Source: Trachelipus rathkii (Eukaryota > Arthropoda > Malacostraca > Isopoda > Trachelipodidae). Taken from it: a stretch of 15,000 nt of DNA. The notes under the pieces are model-generated. The model had not been told where the DNA came from. It saw only the letters and a list, made by a program, of their open reading frames with translations, and made no database searches. A program made the position numbers and the translations under genes. The stretch is from positions 1-15,000 of the forward strand of contig JABUQX010028342.1 of NCBI GenBank assembly GCA_015478945.1. Reading direction: 5' to 3'. Below are positions 1 to 9,086 of this stretch, piece by piece; the stretch's first letter is position 1; each line of letters opens with the position of its first letter.

Positions 1-116
1 AGGGATATATAGATGTATATTATTAGTTTATATCATAATATATATATATATATATATACGCCATTATATATATACTATTAAATATGTATATATATATATA
101 TATCTTAGAAAACTAT
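1..116. repeat. AT-rich DNA with (TA)n tracts
   Basis: The sequence is almost entirely A and T, with TA dinucleotide runs at about 39-58 and 87-102. There is no coding signal. The window starts inside this repeat, so its left limit is unknown. Confidence 0.9.
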
Positions 117-118
117 TA

Positions 119-170
119 GGATTAACGGCGTTAACTTTCTAATTAACGGTGCTGCCGCGCGTGTCTGTCG
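119..170 (+). repeat. TTAAC-rich island (family S, copy 1)
   Basis: This 52-bp, relatively GC-rich island sits between two (TA)n tracts. It carries repeated TTAAC/TTAACG words, including the palindrome GTTAAC at 130-135, and ends in a GCTGCCGCGCG stretch that abuts (TA)n at 171. Read on the + strand it resembles the reverse complement of about 10485-10535: both have TTAAC, then TCT, then TTAACG, then GCTG and CC, then the (TA)n junction. I infer that it is one end of a dispersed repeat. No known family is recognised. Confidence 0.5.
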
Positions 171-202
<32 letters not shown>

Positions 203-226
203 TTAGTATATACATTATATATCAAT

Positions 227-264
<38 letters not shown>

Positions 265-292
265 ATTATATATATATATATATTATACTCTA
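171..292. repeat. (TA)n microsatellite, interrupted
   Basis: Near-perfect TA dinucleotide repeats run at 171-196 and 230-292, with short AT interruptions between them. Confidence 0.95.
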
Positions 293-894
293 TAACAAAT
301 CGGGATTTGATAAGTTTATTTTCTATTTTCTTATTTCTAGTACTTTTAAATAATTGAATTTTTTATTTATAATGGTGAATTAACAAGAAAAATTAACTAA
401 ATATATAATTTTTAGAAGAGAAAAAAATTACAAATTTAGCTTTTCCAGGTAGGTCAGCTGACTAATAGCAAAAAGCCCAAAACAACCTTAGCTCTTTAAC
501 GATCAGCATAGTCGCACAGTATAAATATATCCAGTAGGTCAATAAGATAGGATTTTTGTCGGACAATTTTTCTGATATGCCCTTTTAGAATTGAAAATAA
601 ATTAGTACATTTCCAAATAGTTACAGAAACAAAAATTTACTTTAATAAATATTTTATGATAATATTTTCAATTTGCTCTCGTTTAATAGCGTTAAAATGG
701 GACCCCTGTTCCTTTGTAACATTTCATAATATTATTAAAGGCTTCCTCCTCCCTTCCATCTTTGTGAAATTTATAGGCAATTTTTTAGCTTATAGTACAT
801 GGGCTAAAATGTTCTGAAGTTCAACTTACATGAAAAGAACCATTCGAATTTATAGAAAAGAACCAGATACTTTCAGTTTTTAAATCAATTTCAG
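293..894. other. AT-rich stretch, no recognised gene
   Basis: I find no convincing exon on either strand here. The reading frame of the downstream exon is open back to 834, so coding sequence could begin before 895. A CAG at 874-876 and another at 892-894 are both possible splice acceptors. The remainder reads as intron or intergenic DNA. Confidence 0.5.
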
Positions 895-1177
895 TGGGCA
901 CTTTGCAGTTTTGTAAAAAATACTCATTGCCGAATAATCATGGTTACGAATTTAAGTTCTGTGCCACTGAAGCCAATATCGACCTCATCAAAGCAATAGA
1001 AGAATGCAGAAAAAAACCGGTTTAAATACTTCGTTCCTGATAATGACGAAATGCATACTTTATTTAAGAAACAAATCGAATATGTCAAAGGACAAAGTCC
1101 TGCTCATAAGAAAGCTTTTTATCCTAGGTATTACGACAAGTATAGGCAACAGTTCTTCTGGTATCCTGAAAGTACAG
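895..1177 (+). pseudogene. Exon-like coding segment of an unrecognised protein, with one frameshift
   Basis: Two abutting frames read like real protein rather than AT-rich noise. The first frame (open from 834, used from about 897) contains NNHGYEFKFCATEANIDLIK and runs into a stop at 1023-1025. The second frame, one base later, starts at 1018 and contains RFKYFVPDNDEMHTLFKKQ and YPRYYDKYRQQFFWYPEST. The switch lies beside seven A's at 1010-1016, so a one-base length error in that run is the simplest cause; a genuine frameshift is the alternative. The segment is bounded by an acceptor-like TTTCAG at 889-894 and a canonical donor GTATGT from 1178, and leaves one base (phase 1) at its 3' end. 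Composition is balanced and charged, with several aromatic residues. I do not recognise the family and assign no function. It could be an exon of a live gene with an assembly error, or a decayed copy. Confidence 0.6.
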
Positions 1178-1183
1178 GTATGT
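1178..1183 (+). other. Splice donor candidate
   Basis: The junction CAG|GTATGT is a strong match to the metazoan 5' splice consensus. It lies exactly where the protein-like frame stops making sense and a TAG follows. It supports reading 895-1177 as an exon on the + strand. Confidence 0.55.
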
Positions 1184-1683
1184 TTTCTTTCTTGTAGCTG
1201 GTTAATATATATATATATATATTAAATATTATATCTATATAAAATAATATATATATATAAACTAACTGTTTATATATATTTGTTATAGTATATATTATGT
1301 TGTAGCTATATATATATATATAATATATATATATTATATTATATAATATATATATATATACATATATATATCATTACCGTTATATAAATATATAACCAAT
1401 ATTTATATGGTATTAATTTAACAACTAATTTAGATATAGAACATAAAAATATCATTGTATATTTAATATAATATCTTATTATTATGTGTAAATGATTATA
1501 TTCATATTTAAAAATAATACATATATAATATATATATATAATAATGTAATATACAGTATACTATATATATAATATTATAGGGCTTATATTATGTAATATA
1601 TAAGTATAGTATATATATATATATATAGCTTATTATAAAAATATTACTTATTATTAAATTTAGCTTAATATATATATATATAT
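1184..1683. repeat. (TA)n-rich AT block
   Basis: TA tracts recur at about 1204-1221, 1308-1366, 1610-1626 and 1670-1683, separated by AT-rich filler. There is no coding signal. Under the split-gene reading this is the 5' part of an intron. The LINE remnant begins directly after the last tract. Confidence 0.85.
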
Positions 1684-1705
1684 CTAACTTAAACTTTGTT
1701 CTATA

Positions 1706-2044
1706 ATTTTCCGTCTAAATTGGTGGTTGTATGTGCGGCTAATATAAACATAACACTCCTGTAACACTTTCTCTGAGAATCTTGAAATCTCCTAATTTCG
1801 ATGTTCTAGTGGCTAAAAATCTTTTGTCTCCTACTCGATCATATGCCATGTGGTGGTTTTGCAACTGCTTCCCCTAAATGGAAGCAGATTTTTCACGTTT
1901 TTTTTTACGTATCTGGCATTACTATTGTCAATCTCTCAGGGAGACTGTTCTTCTTCCCATCCACACTGAATGACTGAGATTCTCTTATTTAAGAGGATTT
2001 TAAACGTACACCACACTGAGTGGTTGGGGAGCTCTGCCTCCTAG
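1706..2044 (+). pseudogene. LINE endonuclease domain remnant
   Basis: Fragments in order are NTPV (1752-1763), KSPNFDVL (1785-1808) and NVHHTEWLGSSAS (2003-2041). The last is the conserved block in which exonuclease/endonuclease/phosphatase-fold LINE endonucleases have G-D-F-N-x-H followed by W-L. Here the preceding G-D-F is eroded and a stop follows at 2042-2044. This domain would nick target DNA to prime reverse transcription. It is broken by frameshifts and its N-terminal catalytic part is absent, so it cannot be active. Confidence 0.7.
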
Positions 2045-2596
2045 CAGCACTAGAGATGGCCGGCTAGGGGAGGAGGCCAAAATAGTATTTATTCCAACTG
2101 ATAAATTCTGGGCGCAAGTCAGTTTTAATTAAGGAACCGAATACAAAACATAGTATTACCTAGATCGTGCGCTAGGCACTCGACTATTCTTTGCGAATCA
2201 CGCATGAACGTAATGTATTCACCACTACTGTTTCTCTTTGTCTTCGCTATTTTAAATGTATAGACATTTCCTCCTCCTATTGAGGTAAACGTCTTGCGAA
2301 CAATCTTGTAAGCTCTTAATTATATACTTTTTTCCAGCAGCCAATCCTCCACCACTGACGCCGCCCTAAAGAGCTAATTGGGGGAATTACGCCAAAACTA
2401 TTGGTTTTGTTTTTTTGGCTAACTACTTCCATTTGGAATTGAGACATCCTGCTATACTTGACCTCGAGGAATGCCCTCGGTCACCAGAGAGAGGCTGAAG
2501 CAAAGGTGAGGGTCGAGTAATTGCCTAAACCGAGATGGGAATGAAGCAGTGGTGCATTCCAGATCTTGCAGCAATCTAAAATCTTTCTTTCTCACC

Positions 2597-2904
2597 TCTT
2601 CAAAATCATGGTTTCGATGTGAGCTGTTATACTCAGCGAATAGACGCGCCCTTAAGAGAGATAAACATTAAGCAATATCGGGCGATGGAAAACTCCTCAT
2701 TCTCCTATTACTCTAACTTAAAATTTTCATTCTTGCTTGCCTTTGAAAGTACGGATTAATTTGTATGATTGACAAGGCTAAGCGCGACTTTCACGCTATA
2801 TAGAAAGCTGCGACAACCTGCTTGTTCTCCTACAGATAAAAATTTCTGGCCCATTGACAAAAAACATCTCTAACAACTTTTGTAAATCTGCCGTTCCTCC
2901 CCTT
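2597..2904 (+). pseudogene. LINE linker region between endonuclease and reverse transcriptase
   Basis: A stretch from 2600 reads SKSWFRCELLYSANRRALKR, matching the conserved K-P-W-F-x-x-x-C block that follows the endonuclease in jockey-clade ORF2. Further on come DKNFW (2835-2849) and, one frame over after an extra base at 2862, NISNNFCKSAVPPL (2863-2904). The spacing relative to the reverse transcriptase is roughly as expected. The sequence between 2045 and 2596 and from 2905 to about 3120 keeps only short scraps of similarity. Confidence 0.65.
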
Positions 2905-3119
2905 AAATTAACGTCTGACAAGTTATCTGTTGCTAACCTCTAAATAACCATCTTTCCTATTCCGGAAAAGGCCAAATCTCTTTGGCCTCCTTTTTTCAGT
3001 CTAAATATTCTAAACCATACCCTGAGATCTGGCATCCTCCTCCTACTCCTTTCCCATGCTCATGTTTCACACATGTCGTTACCTGGTTTTAACACATGTA
3101 TCGTGTGCATGGGATCACT

Positions 3120-3961
3120 AAGATCTATGACGTATCAGGAAGGCTAGCGGCCCGGGATGGCATTCCTCGCCCGTGTTTTGAGGGAGTGTTCTGATTCTGA
3201 GCTGTTGCCTGTCCTCGTTCAACTCTACTCTCTATGTCCTTAATACTAATACACTAATACTTTATCTCAGTGCTGGAAGCGCGCATATGTCTCAAAGCAG
3301 CAAGCGAATAAGAATAATCCGAATCCCTAGTTAAATAGGAGTAGCCGATCTTGATCCTATCAAACTAATCGCAATCCAATAGATCTAACTTGTATTCTTT
3401 CTAAAATCTTTTATTCTATTCTTCTTAACTCTATTTCCTGGATCATCTGAGGAGTCCTCATTCAGCACAATTCCTTCAGATCATCAGTGTGGCTTTCGTC
3501 GCTCGAGGAGTCAACTGGTGAGATATACTTTTATATCTAACTGATTTATGGTCTTCTGCCGCTTAGGGACCATGGGGAGTCTTGCCGTGGTGGCGCTTGA
3601 CATATCCAAAAGCTTTTGACGCGGAATTTTGGCACGAATCCGTCTACTGCTTCTCTAGCTCCTTCCTATTATGGTTCCTTCCTTCATCTTTGCACTTACT
3701 CTTGTCTAGTTTTTCATCTCCGATCAGCTATCTTATATCAGCAACTCGTTGATGAGCAGCCGTTTTCTCCTCCTTTTCCTGTTAATTTGGGTGTTTCCGC
3801 AAGGTTCCGTTCTATGTCCAACTTTTATTCCTACTTTTCAAATCAACGAATCTTCCTCAGCTGACCTTCCAACTCTGTTCACTCTTCTGTCTGCCGATGA
3901 TCTCACCCTGACCATCCCTTCTACTACACTTCAAAATTATCTGGCATCATCTTTTGACTTC
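3120..3961 (+). pseudogene. LINE reverse transcriptase domain remnant
   Basis: Blocks appear in canonical order but in shifting frames: RECSDSELLPVLVQLYSLC (within 3172-3240), CWKRAYV (3271-3291), ILSKIF (3394-3411), SDHQCGFRRSRS (3477-3512), VVALDISK (3587-3610), AFDAEFWHES (3612-3641), PQGS (3797-3808) and SADDLTL (from 3890). These correspond to reverse transcriptase fingers and palm, including the first catalytic aspartate in the LDISKAFD block and the paired aspartates of the A-D-D box at 3896-3901. At least two single-base shifts are visible, at 3586 and 3611, and another near 3795. Catalytic residues survive at the sequence level, but the protein cannot be made in one piece. Confidence 0.85.
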
Positions 3962-4239
3962 TAGAGTTGGCCTTCTCATCTTCAGCATTACTCGATTCTT
4001 ATTCCTTGTCGAGATTCTGGATGGGATAATTTCCGGATGGGTCCACCGAGCAACCTTGTAAAATTCAAACTCTTTAAAAACTCAACTATCTCTATCTACT
4101 ATAGACACGCTCCCAACTTTCCTATTCCTTCGAACGGTTCTAACGTCTATCTTCTGTGAATAACTCATAAACATTCTTAGTCAATAACATAATAACAAAT
4201 AAATTGGTCCTGGACCTCATATTTCAATGGTTGCTATAG

Positions 4240-4790
4240 GTGGCCTCAAAAAAAACTGGGAGTTCTGGTTATTAGGCTGCGGGAAATTATTTTCCTCTGC
4301 ACACATGCTGCTCCATTTAATTATAAATAAAGGGCCTTATTTTGCCCTTGTAATGGAGTATTGTTCTCACATTTCTGGGCCTTCAGTTCCACCTTCTTTT
4401 GTATTAAGGAAGAATCTAAATCTAAAAGAAAAATAAACTGACCATTACTTTCAAACTCTCTTGACCCTCTAATCTCTGGCGACGTGGGTGACGATTGGAC
4501 CGCATCTATATTCTTTTCACTATTAGGTACTACAACGGAATAAGAAATGCATTATACAGGGTAGTTGGCCAGCTTCGTATTCCACCTCCATTGCGTCGTC
4601 CTCGGCAATACACAAGGGAGTGCTATGCTCTCGCATAGAAATCTATTGCGTGAGTATTGAAGAACCCACCGAGACTTGTATCGTTGTGATTGCTCTCGCT
4701 TTTCTTTCCGGCATAACTCTGTCCTGTGGAAACTCCTTACCGTCATCTGTTCTTCATGTTGTATTTAATCTTCCTCTCTATAAAACCCAC
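4240..4790 (+). pseudogene. LINE thumb and C-terminal region remnant
   Basis: Conserved jockey-clade blocks seen are KKLGVL (4250-4267), MEYCSHISGP (4353-4382), LDPL (4460-4471), then a 37-codon in-frame run at 4525-4635 that includes IPPPLRRPRQYTR, ended by a TAG. NSLPSSV follows, and VVFNLPLYKTH ends at 4790. These are the usual order of blocks after the reverse transcriptase palm, including the L-W-N-S-L-P block near the end of the protein. Frameshifts separate most of them. Confidence 0.75.
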
Positions 4791-4912
4791 ATCTGCGCCT
4801 CACCTGAGAGAATTTGCCTTAGGCTGGGGATTGGGTGGGGGTTTTCTTGTTTCATTTTCCGCCGCCCTCCTTGAAAAGGGCTCGCCCGTGAGTGGTGGTG
4901 AGCTTGGTTATC
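4791..4912 (+). other. Probable 3' untranslated end of the LINE
   Basis: The sequence remains GC-richer than the flank and includes a G-rich stretch (about 4822-4842). It ends near GGTTATCAC at 4905-4913, immediately before (TA)n. No poly(A) tail is visible; a TA-type tail or insertion into a TA tract is possible. Confidence 0.45.
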
Positions 4913-5531
4913 ACTATATATATATGTGATAATATACCCATATTACTTTAGAAATATATTATTATCTTAATTTATATTTTAATGTTACACAAATAATTTA
5001 TATTTTAATATATAATAAAACTTTTTTACTCTAATATTCAGGTGATATTATATTAGTATATTCTTTATATATAATACAAATGTGATGCAGTATATATCAT
5101 CAGTTTACAGTTTGTATTTGTGAGTTTGAATGAAAACATATGAATTTATTTATACATAGTAGGTAAGCATTATATCCGAGATTATATAAAAGTTTCTTGA
5201 GTAATATAGAAGAACCCTGAAAAGGTGTGTTACCCTTAAAATGGGTTTTAATTGTTAATTCACCTATTAATTATATAGATGAACACTATAATGATATATA
5301 GTATATATATATATATATAATAGAAGAATTTAATAAATATAATATATATATGTAATTTGTTAAACACATTAACAAATATTACAAATAACGTACTATATAC
5401 AGTTTATTCTAATATGTGTTATACTTGAGATCTCACCTCACTATTAGTAGTATTAGGCACATATATATATGTATATGAGTACATGACCTATTATAGGCAC
5501 ATTAGATTATATATATATATATGATACTCAG
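4913..5531. repeat. AT-rich block with short (TA)n tracts
   Basis: Short TA runs occur at about 4914-4926, 5300-5320, 5460-5470 and 5507-5521, with AT-rich filler and no clear exon. The end of this block supplies acceptor-like AGs at 5495-5496, 5504-5505 and 5530-5531 for the exon-like segment that follows. Confidence 0.75.
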
Positions 5532-5729
5532 GAGAATATTAACAATCTTCAATTCAATGAATATAATTTTGTGTCTGATAGTGTTGCAATTTTTGCACAT
5601 GATATTAACATTTTTCCCAATCAGCTTGAAATTCGGGACAATTCAAAACCTGTGGGATTTGCCATTTGTGCTGCTAATCTTAAAAGGAAAACTACTTTTG
5701 GGTGCAATTGTCAACCTAACAATAAATGA
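5532..5729 (+). CDS. Exon-like segment of unknown protein, ending in TGA
   Basis: After ATACTCAG (an acceptor-like site ending at 5531) one frame stays open for 65 codons to TGA at 5727-5729. It contains FVSDSVAIFAHDINIFPN and KPVGFAICAANLKRKTTFGC, a mixed, non-repetitive composition. A second open frame over the same bases begins with ATG at 5521 and gives a strongly hydrophobic 89-residue translation; I judge that frame a shadow, because runs of hydrophobic codons are what an offset reading of AT-rich coding DNA produces. No family is recognised. An AATAAA overlaps the stop (5721-5726). As a phase-0 exon it does not join the 895-1177 segment directly; acceptors at 5496 or 5505 would be phase-compatible but would translate a short TA tract. 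Confidence 0.35.
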   Translation, partial: ENINNLQFNEYNFVSDSVAIFAHDINIFPNQLEIRDNSKPVGFAICAANLKRKTTFGCNCQPNNK

Positions 5730-5860
5730 TTTAGGGGTTGGTAATAAATGCTATTGCATTATTCTTACTTTGAGAATTAAATTTGATTGAGCTTAATTTG
5801 AACAAAAAAACATATACTATTTACATTGAATTTGAATGAGATTATATTTTTGTATTTTAG

Positions 5861-5985
5861 ATAATATTTTCACTTCTTCAGCAATAACTCTTCACACAAA
5901 TTTTCTTTTAGACAAATATGCTGCTATTACCCTCTCTCCAAGCGAAACCATAAAGTCTTATAGTTTTAGAATATATTCAAGCTAA
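5861..5985 (+). CDS. Possible terminal exon of the split gene
   Basis: TTTTGTATTTTAG (ending at 5860) is a good pyrimidine-rich splice acceptor. Downstream a frame needing one upstream base is open to TAA at 5983-5985 and reads NIFTSSAITLHTN and later LSPSETIKSYSFRIYSS, which looks like protein. The 895-1177 segment leaves exactly one base (G), so joining them gives GAT and keeps the frame. The same frame also has an in-frame ATG at 5836, giving a 49-residue ORF that ignores splicing. The function is unknown. If the join is right, the 4.7-kb intron contains the dead LINE. Confidence 0.4.
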
Positions 5986-6953
5986 AGATAGGAGGAGAAT
6001 ACAGAAATTTGTTCTTTTCATAGTATATATTATATAATGTTGACTTGTTATAATATCTTTTTTAATCACAAGGTTAAAAATGAATTAGTACGCTCTTATG
6101 CAAAATATATACTCTAATGAAATGTATAAATAAATCATTTAAAGAAAATATAAATCAAATATAAATGCTTAAACACCATTTAAGAAAAAAATATGAAACA
6201 AAAAAAAACCTTAAGAAATATCAAGAAACTGAAAATTTTTTGTTATCCAGTTTGCAGTAAGGCTAATTATATTCCTTGGATTTGAGCGACACTTCAGGTT
6301 TTGAACGCAAGGAGTGACTAATCGATGTTTGTATATACAATTTTCCTATTTGAGTTTTCGAAATACAATCATCTTGATATAAGGCGAGATTTCTCAAGCA
6401 CTTGCATCGCTTTCTAACCATTCAAATTATTCGTGAAAATCACAAATTATATGTTGTGATATCTCGTCGTTAAGCAAATCGCACTTAGAAGCGAATTAGT
6501 ATCAGTATACATTTTAAAAATCTGGGCACGGTTAATGTTTTAGTATCGCGCACAAATCACTTTTATTAAGAGGTTAATGATAATCCCAAAAGTTAACCTA
6601 CTATTAAGAATTTTCTTATAAGATCATTTTTTTTTACAACATGAGAGAGGTTCAATTCGGAAAGAATATTATATACATTTCTGACAAAAGTTTCGAGTCT
6701 ACCTAGAATTTTATATACATGGTCAAACAGAGGATTTTGAGAGACTTGATTTTAATTGTAGCATTTCAAACGAGAGAGGTGTGAGAGACGACTTGAATAT
6801 TATTACCTTCAAACAAGGGATCCAATCTGAACTTGTTTTATTTACATTTCATAACAAAAGGTTTCCAAGCTAACTTGGTTTAACAAAAGGTTTTAGCAGA
6901 CTCTATTGAAAAATTTTAGTAACTTGGTTTGACAATTAGTTGGTTCGCACTCA
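5986..6953. other. AT-rich stretch, possible 3' UTR, no recognised gene
   Basis: An AATAAA at 6129-6134 could serve as a polyadenylation signal for the upstream exon. An ATG-less frame stays open from about 6682 to 6870 and reads reasonably (for example ERLDFNCSISNERGVRDD), but no splice sites or family support it. At 6850-6935 the words TAACAAAAGGTTT and TAACTTGGTTT are each repeated. Nothing else is recognised. Confidence 0.4.
6129..6134 (+). promoter_or_regulatory. Candidate polyadenylation signal
   Basis: A canonical AATAAA hexamer lies about 145 bases after the TAA that ends the 5861-5985 segment. Such hexamers are frequent by chance in DNA this AT-rich, so the call depends on the exon being real. 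Confidence 0.2.
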
Positions 6954-6975
6954 TATTATATATATATATAATATA

Positions 6976-7034
<59 letters not shown>

Positions 7035-7069
7035 ATATATTATATATATATATATATATTATATATATA
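6954..7069. repeat. (TA)n microsatellite
   Basis: About 115 bp of TA repeats with a few single-base phase breaks. Open frames on both strands here are translated TA (alternating Tyr and Ile) and are not genes. Confidence 0.97.
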
Positions 7070-8108
7070 AGAGGGGTATATCTCAGGGCTATGACAAAGT
7101 TACTTATACGCACTGAAATCCTACCACAACGGAACGGGAGGTCTGATAAAAAAAAAAAATTTTCACAGCATAAGTTTTTCCAATAAAACCAAATGATTTT
7201 TTTTTAAAAAAGGTCTCCTAAACCTAAATCTAATTTATCTAATGATGTACAATTAATTAAATTAATTTAGGGTGTTCTCAGAATAGGAGAGAACATTAAA
7301 GTACCCACACGGCAAACAAATATATGTTCTATAATATGGTGATATAAATTCAGAACTTATGGATCAAGCTATACTCATATTCATAGATAATATTACAATA
7401 CCTCACAAGTAACAGAAAACAAGACTTATGAACATATTATATGTAATAGTTTGTGACAGGTACTAGAGGGAAAATAAATAGAATTTAAAATCGAGTTTTT
7501 TTATTTCCATTTAAACTGCATGAAATAAATGGTAAAATGCAAAATTTTCTAGATCCAGAAACACCGATTTCCAATGTTCATCTGAGCCCTTAAAGTTTAT
7601 TTTCTATTTTCATTTGAGAAAAAACCCATCCTCCGACATTTTTGAGATTCGGACCTCAACCGTTGCGCAAAAGACGTGAAATTTGAACCATAAAAAACGC
7701 GTCTATTATCTAATAAATTACTGTTGTGGCTTTTAAGGTCTACAACCAAAACAAAAGAATCATTAATTCATTATGTAACAAAAAAAAATTCTTTTTTGTC
7801 TTTGCTTCGAAAGCATTATTTCCTAATTGCTCCTGTGTAGAAAGGAAAGAAAAATTATATTATTCCTTTCAAACTTTGCATTGCTTTGCATCGTGGTTTT
7901 CAAAGTGATCTATTTGCATTTCAGAGAAAATTAATATTTTTTAAATACAAGAGATATTTTTATTTCTTGAACGTTCTGGTAACTAAGTTGACAAAATAAA
8001 TACAGAGTACGTATTTAGTACCAAATATAGTTAGTTGATTAGTTCATTAGTCAAACAGTAGCTGTTCAAGTGGAGATACGTTATGTTTGGTTGGTGTATT
8101 CATTACAG
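7070..8108. other. AT-rich stretch, no recognised gene
   Basis: I see no supported exon. A frame at 7726-7908 begins with GTG, not ATG, and contains A/T homopolymer translation. Around 7640-7700 there are words (ATTTGAAC-like and TTTTGAGAT-like) reminiscent of family R at 12120-12200, but too weak to call a copy. Confidence 0.4.
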
Positions 8109-8264
8109 ATGGTATAAAGAGGTTGCAAATATCAGGCAGACGCAATTTGCTATGTCTGCGGTAAATTTATGAAGACACGAGCAAAAAAGTTCCCTGTGAA
8201 TACATATGCTAAAATCTGCGAGGCCTATTTATTAGTCATATTGTGTACCATCTATATGTTTTAG
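8109..8264 (+). pseudogene. 5' stub of a multi-copy invertebrate gene with a CxxC motif
   Basis: ATG at 8109 is followed in the same frame by a stop at codon 3 (8115-8117), then by RGCKYQADAICYVCGKF and further on KKFPVNTYAKICEAY, ending at about 8228. After that the frame continues as hydrophobic AT-derived residues to TAG at 8262-8264. From memory, many invertebrate genomes hold multi-copy uncharacterised proteins whose N-terminus reads very much like this, with C-Y-x-C-G-x-F followed by an E-A-Y/Y-F-G block. Their function is not established and they behave like repeats. Here only the first 40 or so codons survive, with a nonsense codon and loss of similarity right after E-A-Y. The cysteines look like one half of a zinc-binding site. 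Alternatively it is a first exon, but no GT donor fits well at the break. Confidence 0.55.
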
Positions 8265-8357
8265 CACTATACATGGTCTATTTAATAAGTCTTATAAATC
8301 ATTTCACCTGCTAATTAGCAATTAATTATTACAAATAAAAAGTAATTAATATTTTGA

Positions 8358-8996
8358 TACATATATATAGCTATATATATTTATATATATGTATATATAT
8401 ATATGTTATATATATTACTATTAATATTATATTTATATCATAGAGACATCACTATTATTTATATCTGAAATATAATACTTGCTCTCTAATATAATATATA
8501 TATATACTATAATATATATATGGGTATAGTGAAAGGGGGGTAGAGTAATATATAATACTAACATATTATGTAATACTATATAATATATTAAATTTATTTA
8601 TTTTAAAATTTCCATATTGACAAAAATATTATATTTATAATATATATATATATATGTATGTATAGGTATATGTTTTAATATTACTAGTAGTATTAGTATA
8701 ATTAATGTATAGTATTTATATACTATTATATGTATATAACTATGTATATAATATATATATAGAGTAGCGCGATATTATATATATATAATTATATATATAT
8801 ATATATAGTATATTTACATATGTTATTATATATACTGCATCTAGTATATATTTCTACTGTATGTATATAAATATATATTATATAATAATATGTATACTAT
8901 ATATATAGTTAATATAATTAATATATATATATATAGTATATATATTATATAATTATATATATATATATATTAGTATATATATATATATATATATAT
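8358..8996. repeat. (TA)n-rich block
   Basis: More than 600 bp built from TA tracts with AT-rich interruptions and a few short foreign words, for example a G-rich patch at 8535-8544. There is no coding signal. It leads without a break into the (GA)n tract. Confidence 0.92.
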
Positions 8997-9000
8997 AAGA

Positions 9001-9085
<85 letters not shown>

Positions 9086-9086
9086 C
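8997..9086. repeat. (GA)n microsatellite
   Basis: A 90-bp near-pure GA tract has three single-base irregularities (around 9013, 9040 and 9068). It forms a compound microsatellite with the preceding (TA)n. The minus-strand ORF over it is Ser/Leu repeat translation and not a gene. Confidence 0.97.

Larger units (their letters stand above)
1684..4912 (+). mobile_element. Decayed, 5'-truncated jockey-clade LINE (non-LTR retrotransposon)
   Basis: This 3.2-kb block is visibly less AT-rich than its surroundings. Translated across frames it carries, in the right order and all on the + strand, remnants of an apurinic-type endonuclease, a linker, a reverse transcriptase with an A-D-D box, and a C-terminal region. 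The motifs match the jockey-like elements abundant in decapod genomes, from memory of that family. No frame is open for long: frameshifts and stops are scattered throughout, so the copy is dead. The N-terminal start of the endonuclease and any first ORF are missing, which is typical 5' truncation during target-primed reverse transcription. The last matching sequence ends near 4912. Both flanks are (TA)n, so no target-site duplication can be resolved. Confidence 0.85.

Noticed and set aside
1004..1225. 73-residue ORF beginning with ATG at 1004
   Set aside because: It is an out-of-frame shadow of the much more protein-like frames in the 895-1177 exon, and it runs into (TA)n.
4552..4746. Minus-strand 64-residue ORF
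   Set aside because: It is antisense to the conserved C-terminal LINE block at 4525-4635, which clearly reads on the + strand.
6916..7186. Tyr/Ile ORFs on both strands
   Set aside because: They translate the (TA)n tract with short random flanks.
7726..7908. 60-residue ORF on the + strand
   Set aside because: It starts with GTG, is rich in A/T homopolymer codons, and shows no family or splice context.
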